DNA of 64,000 nt, taken from assembly GCF_043290135.1 (NCBI RefSeq), contig NW_027464604.1:751501-815500 (forward strand), given 5' to 3'. The notes below the pieces were generated by a model that saw only the letters and a list, made by a program, of their open reading frames with translations, was not told the DNA's origin and ran no database searches. Position numbers and translations under genes: made by a program. The stretch comes from Rhipicephalus microplus (taxonomy: Eukaryota; Arthropoda; Arachnida; Ixodida; Ixodidae). Shown here piece by piece: positions 32,028 through 43,800 of this stretch. The first letter of the stretch is position 1, and each line of letters opens with the position of its first letter.

Positions 32028-32290
32028 CCACCATTGATAATTAATGTGTTACGCATGCTTAGAGAATGTTTATTGCTATTTCTTGAAATATGTTTCCTGT
32101 TATGGTGGGCTACTTACTGTGTTTTTTGCATTAGTAATGTTGCTTGGGCTATCGGTCTGTTTGATTACTAGTATTACTCCCTGACATGTTGTTTTACTGA
32201 TGCTATAGTAACCTCTTGTATGTATCCCCCCTTATGTAATGCCCTCCGGGCTTTTAGGGTATTTAAATAAATAAATAAATAAATAAAATA
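32028..32290 (+). other. LINE 3' UTR, terminal hairpin and AAAT tail
   Basis: About 210 bp of T-rich 3' UTR lead to CTTATGTAAT, a GCCC-TCC-GGGC hairpin (32241-32244 with 32248-32251), the spacer TTTTAGGGTATTT and an (AAAT)n tail to about 32,288. In CR1/L2-type LINEs the 3' end is recognised by the RT to prime reverse transcription, and this hairpin plus tail is the likely signal. Confidence 0.75.
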
Positions 32291-32344
32291 CATACGCGCA
32301 GAACAGCACATGACGCATTTGAGGCTTACAAATCGGGAATTACA
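32291..32344. other. Remnant between LINE tail and satellite
   Basis: 54 bp that are neither LINE nor clean satellite. TTACAAATCGGGAA (about 32327-32340) resembles the satellite TTACAAGTCGGGAA that follows a few bases later, as if a short diverged satellite piece was duplicated at the insertion border. It may also be the other side of the minus-strand fragment at 27,199-27,383. Confidence 0.5.
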
Positions 32345-35300
32345 ATTACAAGTCGGGAACTGCGATATCTATTGTGAAAGCGCATGAAACCGTCGTGATG
32401 TTGTAGAAAGCATTGCAAAGTAGCGAGTAAAACGTTTTCTAACGATAGAAGTGCCAAGGTTATGTTAGGTTGAGTTATGTTAGTTTAAGCTAGGTAGCGT
32501 CGGGAAACCACCAAAAACGACGTCATCTAACGAGACAGTGTTGTTTTATTGCGAGTACGAAACTGCGATAGGTGAAATATTGTGAAAGCACACAAAATGA
32601 CATGAACTAGCCAGATACTCCGTCTTGGACCGTTACAAGTATGAAACTGCTATATTGTGATATTCTCGTGAAAGTACTTGCAAGCATCGTGAAACCTTAA
32701 AGAACGATGTCATTTAGCGAAATACAGCGTTCTGTACTGTACTAAGTTGGTGAAAAAACTTTGAGGTCATGCAAATATCGTAATTGTCAACGAAACAGTG
32801 TAACCGAGCGTTTTTAGATACAAGTTCGAAGGTTAGGTTAGATTAAGTTATGAAGCGTCATAAAACCGCATTAAGCAATGTCAGCCAATGAGATGTAGTG
32901 TTTTTCACCATTACAAGTCGGAAACTGCGATATCTAATGTGAAAGTGCATGAAACCGTCGTAATGTTGCAAAAAGCATTGTAATGTAGCGAAGAAAACGC
33001 TTTCTAACGCTAGAAGTGCAATGGATCAGTAAGGTTGAGTTATGTTAGTTCAAGCTAGGTAGCGTCGTGAAGCCACCAAAAACGACGTCATCTAACGAGA
33101 TAGTGTTGTTTTGTTGCGAGTACGAAACTGCGATAGGTGAGTTATTGTGAAAGCACACAAAACGGCGTGAACTAGCCAGATACTGCGTCTTGTACTGTTA
33201 CAAGTGCGAAACTGGTATATTGTGTTATTCTTGTGAAAGCGCATGCAAGCATCGTGGAACCTTAAAGAACGATGTCATTTAGCGGGATACAGCGTTCTGT
33301 ACTCTACTAAGTGGGTGAAAAACTGTGCGGTCATGCAAATATTGTAATTGTGAACGAAACAGTGTAACAGAGCGTTTTTAGATACAAGTGCGAAGGTTAG
33401 GTTAGGTTATGAAGCGTCATAAAACCGCATTAAACAATGTCAACTATTGATATGCAGTGTTTTTCACAATTAAAAGTCGGAAACTGCGATATCTAATGTG
33501 AAGCGCATGAAACCGTCGTAGTGTTGCAGAAAGCACTGTAAAGTAGCGAGTAAAACGTTTTCTAACGCTAGAAGTGCGAAGGTTAGGTTAGGTTGAGTTA
33601 TGTTAGTTTAAGCTAGGTCGCGTCGTAAAAACCACCAAAAATGACGTCATCTAACGAGATAGTGTTGTTTTTTGCGAGTACGAAACTGGATAGGTGAAAT
33701 ATTCTGAAAGCGCACAAAACGGCCTGAACTAGCCGGATACTGCGTCTTGTACTGTTACAAGTGCGAGACTGCTATTTTGTGATATTCTCGTGAAAGCGCA
33801 TGCAAGCATCGTGAAACCTTAAAGAACGATGTGATCTAGCTAGATACAGCGTTCTGTACTGTACTAGTTGGTGAAACACTGTAAGGTCATGCAAATATCG
33901 TAATTGTGAACGAAACAGTGTAATAGAGCGTTTTTAGATACAAGTGCAAAGGTTAGGTTAGGTTAAGTCATTGAACGACAAAAAACCGCATCAAACAATG
34001 TCAGCTATTGAGATGCAGTGTTTTTCACCATTACAAGTCGGGAACTGCGATATCTAATGTGAAAGCGCATGAAACCGTCGTAACGTTGTAGAAAGCGTTG
34101 TAAAGTAGCGAGTAAATCGTTTTTCAACGATAGTAGTGCGAAGATTATGTTGGGTGTAGTTATGTTAGTTTAAGCTAGGTAGCGTCGTGAAACCACCAAA
34201 AACGACGTCGTCTAACGAGATAGTGTTGTTTTACTGCGAGTACGAAACAGCGATAGGTGAAATATTGTGAAAGCACACAAAATGGCATGAACTAGCCAGA
34301 TAGTGCGTCTTGTACCGTTCCAAGTGCGAAACTGCTATATCATGAGATTCTCGCGAAAGCGCATGAAAGCATCGTGATACCTTAAAGAACGATGTCATTT
34401 AGCGAGATACAGCGTTCTGTACTGTACTAGGTCGGTGAAAAACTGTGAGGTCATGCAATTATCGTAATTGTGAACGAAACAGTGTAATAGAGCGTTTTTA
34501 GATACAAGCGCGAATGTTAGGTAAGGTTAAGATATGAACCGTCGTAAAACCGCATCAAACAATGTCACTTAGTGGGATGCAGTGTTTTTCAATATTACAA
34601 GTTGGGAACTGCGATATCTAATGTGAAAGCCTCCGAAACCGTCGTAATGTTGTAGAAAGCATTGTAAAGTAGCGAGTAAAACGCTTTCTCACGATAGAAG
34701 TGCGAAGGTTATGTTAGGTTGAGTTAGTTTAGGCTAGGTAGCATCGTAAAACCACCAAAAACGACGTCATCTAACGAGATAGTGTTGTTTTGTTGCGAGT
34801 ACAAAACTGCGATAGGTGAGTTATTGTGAAAGCACACAAAACGGCATTAACAAGCCAGATACTGCGTCTTGTACTGTTACAAGTGCGGAACTGCTATACT
34901 GTGATATTCTCGTTAAAGCGCATGCAAGCATCGTGAAACCTTAAAGAACGATGTCATTTAGCGTAATACAGCGTTCTGTACTGTACTAAGTTGGTGAAAA
35001 AACTTTGAGGTCATGCAAATATCGTAATTGTCAACGAAACAGTGTAACCAAGCGTTTTTAGATACAAGTTCGAAGGTTAGGTAAGATTAAGTTATGAAGC
35101 GTCATAAAACCGCATTAAGCAATGTCAGCCAATGAGATGTAGTGTTTTTCACCATTACAAGTCGGAAACTGCGATATCTAATGTGAAAGTGCATGAAACC
35201 GTCGTAATGTTGCAAAAAGTATTGTAATGTAGCGAAGAAAACGCTTTCTAACGCTAGAAGTGCAATGGATCAGTAAGGTTGAGTTATGTTAGTTCAAGCT

Positions 35301-38300
35301 AGGTAGCGTCGTGAAGCCACCAAAAACGACGTCATCTAACGAGATAGTGTTGTTTTGTTGCGAGTATGAAACTGCGATAGGTGAATTATTGTGAAAGCAC
35401 ACAAAACGGCGTGAACTAGCCAGATACTGCGTCTTGTACTGTTACAAGTGCGAAACTGGTATATTGTGTTATTCTTGTGAAAGCGCATGCAAGCATCGTG
35501 GAACCTTAAAGAACGATGTCATTTAGCGGGGTACAGCGTTCTGTACTCTACTAAGTGGGTGAAAAACTGTGCGGCCATGCAAATATTGTAATTGTGAACG
35601 AAACAGTGTAACAGAGCGTTTTTAGATACAAGTGCGAAGGTTAGGTTAGGTTATGAAGCGTCATAAAACCGCAATAAACAATGTCAACTATTGATATGCA
35701 GTGTTTTTCGCAATTAAAAGTCGGAAACTGCGATATCTAATGTGAAAGCGCATGAAACCGTCGTAGTGTTGCAGAAAGCACTGTAAAGTAGCGAGTAAAA
35801 CATTTTCTAACGCTAGAAGTGTGAAGGTTAGGTTAGGTTGAGTTATGTTAGTTTAAGCTAGGTCGCGTCGTAAAAACCACCAAAAATGACGTCATCTAAC
35901 GAGATAGTGTTGTTTTTTGCGAGTACGAAACTGGATAGGTGAAATATTCTGAAACGCACAAAACGGCCTGAACTAGCCGGATACTGCGTCTTGTACTGTT
36001 ACAAGTGCGAGACTGCTATTTTGTGATATTCTCGTGAAAGCGCATGCAAGCATCGTGAAACCTTAAGGAACGATGTCATCCAGCTAGATACACCGTTCTG
36101 TACTGTACTAGTTGGTGAAACACTGTAAGGTCATGCAAATATCGTAATTGTGAATGAAACAGTGTAAAAGAGCGTTTTTTGAAAGAAGTGCCAAGGTTAG
36201 GTTAGGTTAAGTCGTGAAGCGACAAAAAAACCGCATTAAACAATGTCAGCTATATAGATGCAGTGTTTTTCACCATTACAAGTTGGGAACTGCGATATCT
36301 AATGTGAAAGCGCATGAAACCGTCGTAACGCTGTAGAAAGCATTGTAAAGTAACGAGTAAAGCGTTTTTTAACGATAGAAGTGCGAAGGTTATGTTAGGT
36401 TGAGTTATGTTAAAGCTAGGTAGCGCCATGAAACCACCAAATACGACGTCATCTAACGAGACAGTGTTGTTTTATTGCGAGTACAAAACTGCGATAGGTG
36501 AAATATTGTGAAAGCACACAAAATGGCATGAACTAGCCAGATACTGCGTCTTGGACCGTTACAAGTTTGAAACTGCTATATTGTGATATTCTCGTGAAAG
36601 CGCATGCAAGCATCGTGAAACCTTAAGGAACGATGTCATCCAGCTAGATACACCGTTCTGTACTGTACTAGTTGGTGAAACACTGTAAGGTCATGCAAAT
36701 ATCGTAATTGTGAACGAAACAGTGTAATAGAGCGTTTTTAGAAAGAAGTGCCAAGGTTAGGTTAGGTTAAGTCGTGAAGCGACAAAAAAACCGCATTAAA
36801 CAATGTCAGCTATATAGATGCAGTGTTTTTCACCATTACAAGTCGGAAACTGCGATATCTAATGTGAAAGTGCATGAAACTGTCCTAATGTTGCAAAAAG
36901 CGTTGTAATGTAGCGAATAAAACGCTTTCTAACGCTAGAAGTGCAAAGGATCAGTAAGGTTGAGTTATGTTAGTTCAAGCTAGGTCGCCTCGTGAAACCA
37001 CCAAAAATGACGTCATCTAACGATATAGTGTTGTTTTTTGCGAGTACGAAACTGGATAGGTGAAATATTCTGAAAGCGCACAAAACGGCCTGAACTAGCC
37101 GGATACTGCGTCTTGTACCGTTACAAGTGCGAGACTGCTATTTTGTGATATTCTCGTGAAAGCGCATGCAAGCATCGTGAAACCTTAAAGAATGATGTCA
37201 TCTAGCTAGATACACCGTTCTGTACTGTACTAGTTGGTGAAACACTGTAAGGTCATGCAAATATCGTAATTGTGAACGAAACAGTGTAATAGAGCGTTTT
37301 TAGAAAGAAGTGCGAAGGTTAGGTTAGGTTAAGTCGTGAAGCGACAAAAAAACCGCATTAAACAATGTCAGCTATTTAGATGCAGTGTTTTTCACCATTA
37401 CAAGTCGGGAACTGCGATATCTAATGTGAAAGCGCATGAAACCGTCGTAACGTTGTAGAAAGCATTGTAAAGTAGCGAGTAAAACGTTTTTTAACGATAG
37501 AAGTGCGAAGGTTATGTTAGGTTGAGTTATGTTAGTTTAAGCTAGGTCGCGTCGTAAAAACCACCAAAAATGACGTCATCTAACGAGATAGTGTTGTTTT
37601 TTGCGAGTACGAAACTGGATAGGTGAAATATTCTGAAACGCACAAAACGGCCTGAACTAGCCGGATACTGCGTCTTGTACTGTTACAAGTGCGAGACTGC
37701 TATTTTGTGATATTCTCGTGAAAGCGCATGCAAGCATCGTGAAACCTTAAGGAACGATGTCATCCAGCTAGATACACCGTTCTGTACTGTACTAGTTGGT
37801 GAAACACTGTAAGGTCATGCAAATATCGTAATTGTGAACGAAACAGTGTAAAAGAGCGTTTTTTGAAAGAAGTGCCAAGGTTAGGTTAGGTTAAGTCGTG
37901 AAGCGACAAAAAAACCGCATTAAACAATGTCAGCTATATAGATGCAGTGTTTTTCACCATTACAAGTCGGGAACTGCGATATCTAATGTGAAAGCGCATG
38001 AAACCGTCGTAACGCTGTAGAAAGCATTGTAAAGTAACGAGTAAAGCGTTTTTTAACGATAGAAGTGGGAAGGTTATGTTAGGTTGAGCTCTGTTAGTTT
38101 AAGCTAGGTAGCGTCGTGAAACCACCAAAAAGGACATCGTCTAACGAGATAGTGTTGTTTTTTTGCGAGTACGAAACTGCGATAGGTGAAATATTGTGAA
38201 AGCACACAAAATGGCATGAACTAGCTAGATACTGCATCTTGTTCCGTTACAAGTGCAAAACTGCTATATTGTGATATCCTCGTGAAAGCGCATGCAAGCA

Positions 38301-40892
38301 TCGTGAAACCTTAAAGAACGATGTCATTTAGCGAGATACAGCGTTCTGTACTGTAATAAGTTGGTGAAAAACTCTGAGGTCATGCAAATATCGTAATTGT
38401 GAACGAAACAGTGTAATAGAGCGTTTTTAGTTACAAGTGCGAAGGTTAGGTTAGGTTAAGATATGAACCGTCGTAAAACCGCATTAAACAATGTCACTTA
38501 GTGAGATGCAGTGTTTTTCACCATTACAAGTCAGGAACTGCGATATCTAATGTGAAAGCGCATGAAACCGTCGTAATGTTGTAAAAAGCATTGTAAAGTA
38601 GCGAGTAAAACGTTTTCTAACGATAGAAGTGCGAAGGTTAGGTTAGGTTAAGTTAGTTTAAGCTAGGTAGCGTCGTGAAACCACCAAAAACGACGTCATC
38701 TAACGAGATAGTGTTGTTTTATTGCGAGTACGAAACTGCGATAGGTGAAATGTTGTGAAAGCACACAAAACGGCGTGAACTAGCCAGATACTGCGTCTTG
38801 TACTGTTACAAGTGCGAAACTGGTGTATTGTGTTATTCTCGTGAAAGCGCATGCAAGCATCGTTGAACCTTAAAGAACGATGTCATTGAGCGGGATACAG
38901 CGTTCTGTACTGTACTAAGTGGGTGAAAAACTGTGTGGTCATGCAAATATCGTAAATGTGAACGAAACAGTGTAACAGAGCGTTTTTAGATACATGTGCG
39001 AAGGTTAGGTTAGGTTATGAAGCGTCATAAAACCGCATTAAACAATGTCAACTATTGATATGCAGTGTTTTTCACAATTACAAGTCGGAAACTGCGATAT
39101 CTAATGTGAAAGCGCATGAAAACGTCGTAGTGCTGCGGAAAGCACTGTAAAGTAGCGAGTAAAATGTTTTCTAACGCTAGAAGTGCGAAGGTTAGGTTAG
39201 GTTGAGTTATGTTGGTTTTAGCTAGGTTGCGTCGTAAACCACCAAAAATGACGTCATCTAACGAGATAGTGTTGTTTTTTGCGAGTACGAAACTGGATAG
39301 GTGAAATATTCTGAAAGCGCACAAAACGGCCTGAACTAGCCGGATACTGCGTCTTGTACCGTTACAAGTGCGAGGCAGCTATTTTGTGATATTCTCGTGA
39401 AAGCGCATGCAAGCATCGTGAAACCTTAAGGAACGAAGTCATCTAGCTAGATACACCATTCTGTACTGTACTAGTTGGTGAAACACTGTAAGGTCATGCA
39501 AATATCGTAATTGGGAACGAAACAGTGTAATAGAGCGTTTTTAGAAAGAAATGCGAAGGTTAGGTTAGGTTAAGTCGTGAAGCGACAAAAAACCGCATTA
39601 AACAATGTCAGCTATATAGATGCAGTGTTTTTCACCATTACAGGTCGGGAACTGCGATATCTAATGTGAAAGCGCATGAAAATGTCGTAACGTTGTAGAA
39701 AGTATTGCAAAGTAGCGAGTAAAACGTTTTTTAACGATAGAAGTGCGAAGGTTATGTTAGGTGGAGTTATGTTAGTTTAAGCTAGGTAGCGTCGTGAAAC
39801 CACCAAAAACGACGTCGTCTAACGAGATAGTGTTGTTTTATTGCGAGTACGAAACTGCGATAAGTGAAATATTATGAAAGCACACAAAATGGCATGAACT
39901 AGCAAGATACTGCATCTTGTTCCGTTACAAGTGCGAAAGTGCTATATTGTGATATTCTCGTGAAAGCGCATGAAAACATCGTGAAACCTTAAAGAACGAT
40001 GTCATTTAGCGAGATACAGCGTTCTGTACTGTACTAGGTTGGTGAAAAACTGTGAGGTCATGCAAATATCGTAATTGTGAACGAAACAGTGTAATAGAGC
40101 GTTTTTAGACACAAGTGCGAAGGTTAGGTTAGGTTAAGATATGAACCGTCGTAAAACCGCATAATCAATGTCACTTAGTGAGATGCAGTGTTTTTCATCA
40201 TTACAACTCGGAAACTGCGATATCTATTGTGAAAGCGCATAAAACCGTCGTAATGTTGCAGAAAGCATTGTAAAGTAGCGAGTAAAACGTTTTCTAACAA
40301 TAGAAGTGCGAAGGTTAGGTTAGGTTAAGTTAGTTTAAGCTAGGTAGCGTCGTGAAACCACCAAAAACGACGTCATCTAACGAGATAGTGTTGTTTTATT
40401 GCGAGTACGAAACTGCGATAGGTGAAATGTTGTGAAAGCACACAAAACGGCGTGAACTAGCCAGATACTGCGTCTTGTACTGTTACAAGTGCGAAACGGG
40501 TATATTGTGTTATTCTCGTGAAAGCGCATGCAAGCATCGTGAAACCTTAAAGAACGATGTCATTTAGCGGGATACAGCGTTCTGTACTGTACTAAGTGGG
40601 TGAAAAACTGTGCGGTCATGCAAATATCGTAAATGTGAACGAAACAGTGTAACAGAGCGTTTTTAGATACAAGTGCGAAGGTTAGGTTAGGTTATGAAGC
40701 GTCATAAAACCGCATTAAACAATGTCAACTATTGATATGCGGTGTTTTTCACAATTACAAGTCGGAAACTGCGATATCTAATGTGAAAGCGCAAGAAAAC
40801 GTCGTAGTGTTGCAGAAAGCACTGTAAAGTAGCGAGTAAAACGTTTTCTAACGCTAGAAGTGCGAAGGTTAGGTTAGGTTAAGTTAGTTTAA

Positions 40893-43800
40893 GCTAGGTA
40901 GCGTCGTGAAACCACCAAAAACGACGTAATCTAACAAGATAGTGTTGTTTTATTTCGAGTACGAAACTGCGATAGGTGAAATGTTGTGAAAGCACACAAA
41001 ACGGCATGAACAAGCCAGATACTGCGTGTTGTACCGTTACAAGTGCGAAACTGCTATACTGTGATATTCTCGTGAAAGTGCTTGCAAGCATCGTGAAACC
41101 TTGAAGAACGATGTCATTTAGCGAGATACAGCGTTCTGTACTGTACTAAGTTGGTGAAAAAACTTTGAGGTCATGCAAATATCGTAATTGTGAACGAAAC
41201 AGTGTAATAGAGCGTTTTTAGATACAAGCGCGAATGTAAGGTTAGGTTACAAAAGCGTCATAAAACCGCAATAAACAATTTCAGCTATTGAGATGCAGTG
41301 TTTTTCACTATTACAAGTCGGGAACTGCGATATCTAATGTGAAAGCGCATGAAGCCGTCGTAACTTTGTAGAAAGCATTGTAAAGTAGCGAGTAAAACGT
41401 CTTCTAACGATAGAAGTGCGAAGGTTAGGTTAGGTTAAGTTAGTTTAAGCTAGGTAGCGTCGTGAAACCACCAAAAACGACGTCATCTAACGAGATAGTG
41501 TTGTTTTATTACGAGTGCGAAACTGCGATAGGTGAAATATTGTGAAAGCACACAAAACGGCATGAACAAGCCAGATACTGCGTGTTGTTTAGTTACAAGT
41601 GCGAAACTGTATACTGTGATATTCTCGTTAAAGCACATGCAAGCATCGTGAAACTTTTAAGAACGATGTCATTTAGCGAGATACAGCGTTCTGTACTGTA
41701 ATAGATTGGTGAAAAACTGTGAGTTCATGCAAATATCGTAATTGTGAACGAAACAGTGTAATAGAGTGTTTTTAGATACAAGTGCGAATGTTAGGTTAGG
41801 TTAAGATATGAACCGTCGTAAAACCGCATTAAACAATGTCACTTAGTGAGATGCAGTGTTTTTCACCATTACAAGTCGGGAACTGCAATATCTATTGTGA
41901 AAGCGCATGAAACCGTCGTAATGTTGTAGAAAGCATTGCAAAGTAGCGAGTGAAACGTTTTCTAACGATGGAAGTGCGAAGGTTATGTTAGGTTGAGTTA
42001 TGTTAGTTTAAGCTAGGTGGCGTCGTTAAACCACCAATTGCGACGTCCTCTAACGAGTTAGTGTTGTTTTGTTGCGAGTGCGAAACTGCGATATGTGAAA
42101 TATTGTGAAAGCACACATAACGGCACGAACTTGCCAGATACTGCGTCTTCTACAGTTACAAGCGCGAAACTGCTATTGTGATATTCTCGTGATAGTGCTT
42201 GCAAGCATCGTGAAACCTTAAAGAACGATGTCATTTAGCGAGATACAGCGTTCTGTACTGTACTAAGATGGTGAAAAAATTTTGAGGTTATGCAAATATC
42301 GTAATTGTCAACGAAACAGTGTAACCGAGTGTTTTTAGATACAAGTTCGAAGGTTACGTTAGATTAAGTTATGAAGCGTCATAAAACCGCATTAAACAAC
42401 GTCAGCCAATGAGATGTGTTTTTCACCATTACAAGTGGGAAACTGCGATATCTAATGTGAAAATGCATGAAACCGTCGAAATGTTTTAAAAAGCATTGTA
42501 AAGTAGCGAATAAAACGTTTTATAACGATAAAAGTGCGTAGGTTAGGTTAGGTTAAGTTATTTTAAGCTAGGTAGCGTCGTGAAAACACCAAAAACGACG
42601 TAATCTAACGAGATAGTATTGTTTTATTGCGCGTACGAAACTGCGATAGGTGAAATGTTGTGAAAGCACACAAAACGGCATGAACAAGCCAGATACTGCG
42701 TGTTGTACCGTTACAAGTGCGAAACTGCTGTATTGTGATATTCTCGTTAAAGCGCATGCAAGCATCGTGGAACCTTAAAGAACAATGTCATTTAGCAAGA
42801 TACAGCGTTCTGTACTGTAATAAGTTGGTGAAAAACTGTGAGGTCATGCAAATATCGTAATTGTGAAGGAAACAGTGTAATAGAGCGTTTTTAGATACAA
42901 GCGCGAATGTTAGGTTAGGTTAAGATATTAACCGTCGTAAAACCACATTAAACAATGTCACTTATTGAGATGCAGTGTTTTTCAGCATTACAAGTCGGGA
43001 ACTGCGATATTTAATGTGAAAGCGCATGAAACCGTCGTAATGTTGTAGAAAGCACTGTAAAGTAGCGAGTAAAACGTTTTCTAACGATAGAAGTGCGTAG
43101 GTTAGGTTAGGTTAAGTTAGTTTAAGCTAGGTAGCGTCGTGAAAACACCAAAAACGACGTGATCTAACGAGATAGTGTTGTTTTATTGCGCGTACGAAAC
43201 TGCGATAGGTGAAATGTTGTGAAAGCACACAAAACGGCATGAACAAGCCAGATACTGCGTGTTATATCGTTACAAGTGCGAAACTGCTGTATTGTGACAT
43301 TCTCGTTAAAGCGCATGCAAGCATCGTGAAACCTTAAAGAACGATGTCATTTAGCGAGATACAGCGTTCTGTACTGTAATATGTTGGTGAAAAACTGTGA
43401 GGTCATGCAAATATCGTAATTGTGAACGAAACAGTGTAATAGAGTGTTTTATACACGTGCGAATGTTAGGTTAGGTTAAGATATGAACCGTCGTAAAACC
43501 GCAATAAACAATGTCACTTAGTGAGATGCAGTGTTTTTCAACATTACAAGTCGGGAACTGCGATATCTATTGTGAAAGCGCATGAAACCGTCGTAATGTT
43601 GTAGAAAGCATTGTGAAGTAGCGAGTAAAACGTTTTCTAACGATAGAAGTGCGAAGGTTGGGTTAGGTTAAGTTAGGTTAAGCTAAGTAGCGTCGTGAAA
43701 CCACCAAAAACGACGTCATCTAACGAGATAGTGTTGTTTTATTGCGAGTACGAAACTGCGATAGGTGAAATATTGTGAAAGCACACAAAATGGCATGAAC

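Larger units (their letters stand above)
27384..32290 (+). mobile_element. Near-full-length CR1/L2-group non-LTR retrotransposon
   Basis: A 4.9-kb LINE in sense orientation with every expected part: tandem 5' UTR monomers (27384-28122), ORF1 (28224-29192), ORF2 with AP endonuclease and RT (about 29158-32027), a 3' UTR with terminal hairpin, and an (AAAT)n tail. It has no LTRs and no RNase H. The EN-RT order and the C-terminal block after RT place it in the CR1/L2/Rex group rather than L1 or RTE; the exact clade needs a tree. ORF2 carries frameshifts, so this copy is probably not autonomous. Removing 27199-32344 restores a 566-bp satellite unit, showing a clean insertion. Flanks ATACATA...GAACACACATG (27353-27384) and ATACATA...GAACAGCACATG (32288-32324) resemble an imperfect target duplication. 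Confidence 0.93.
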
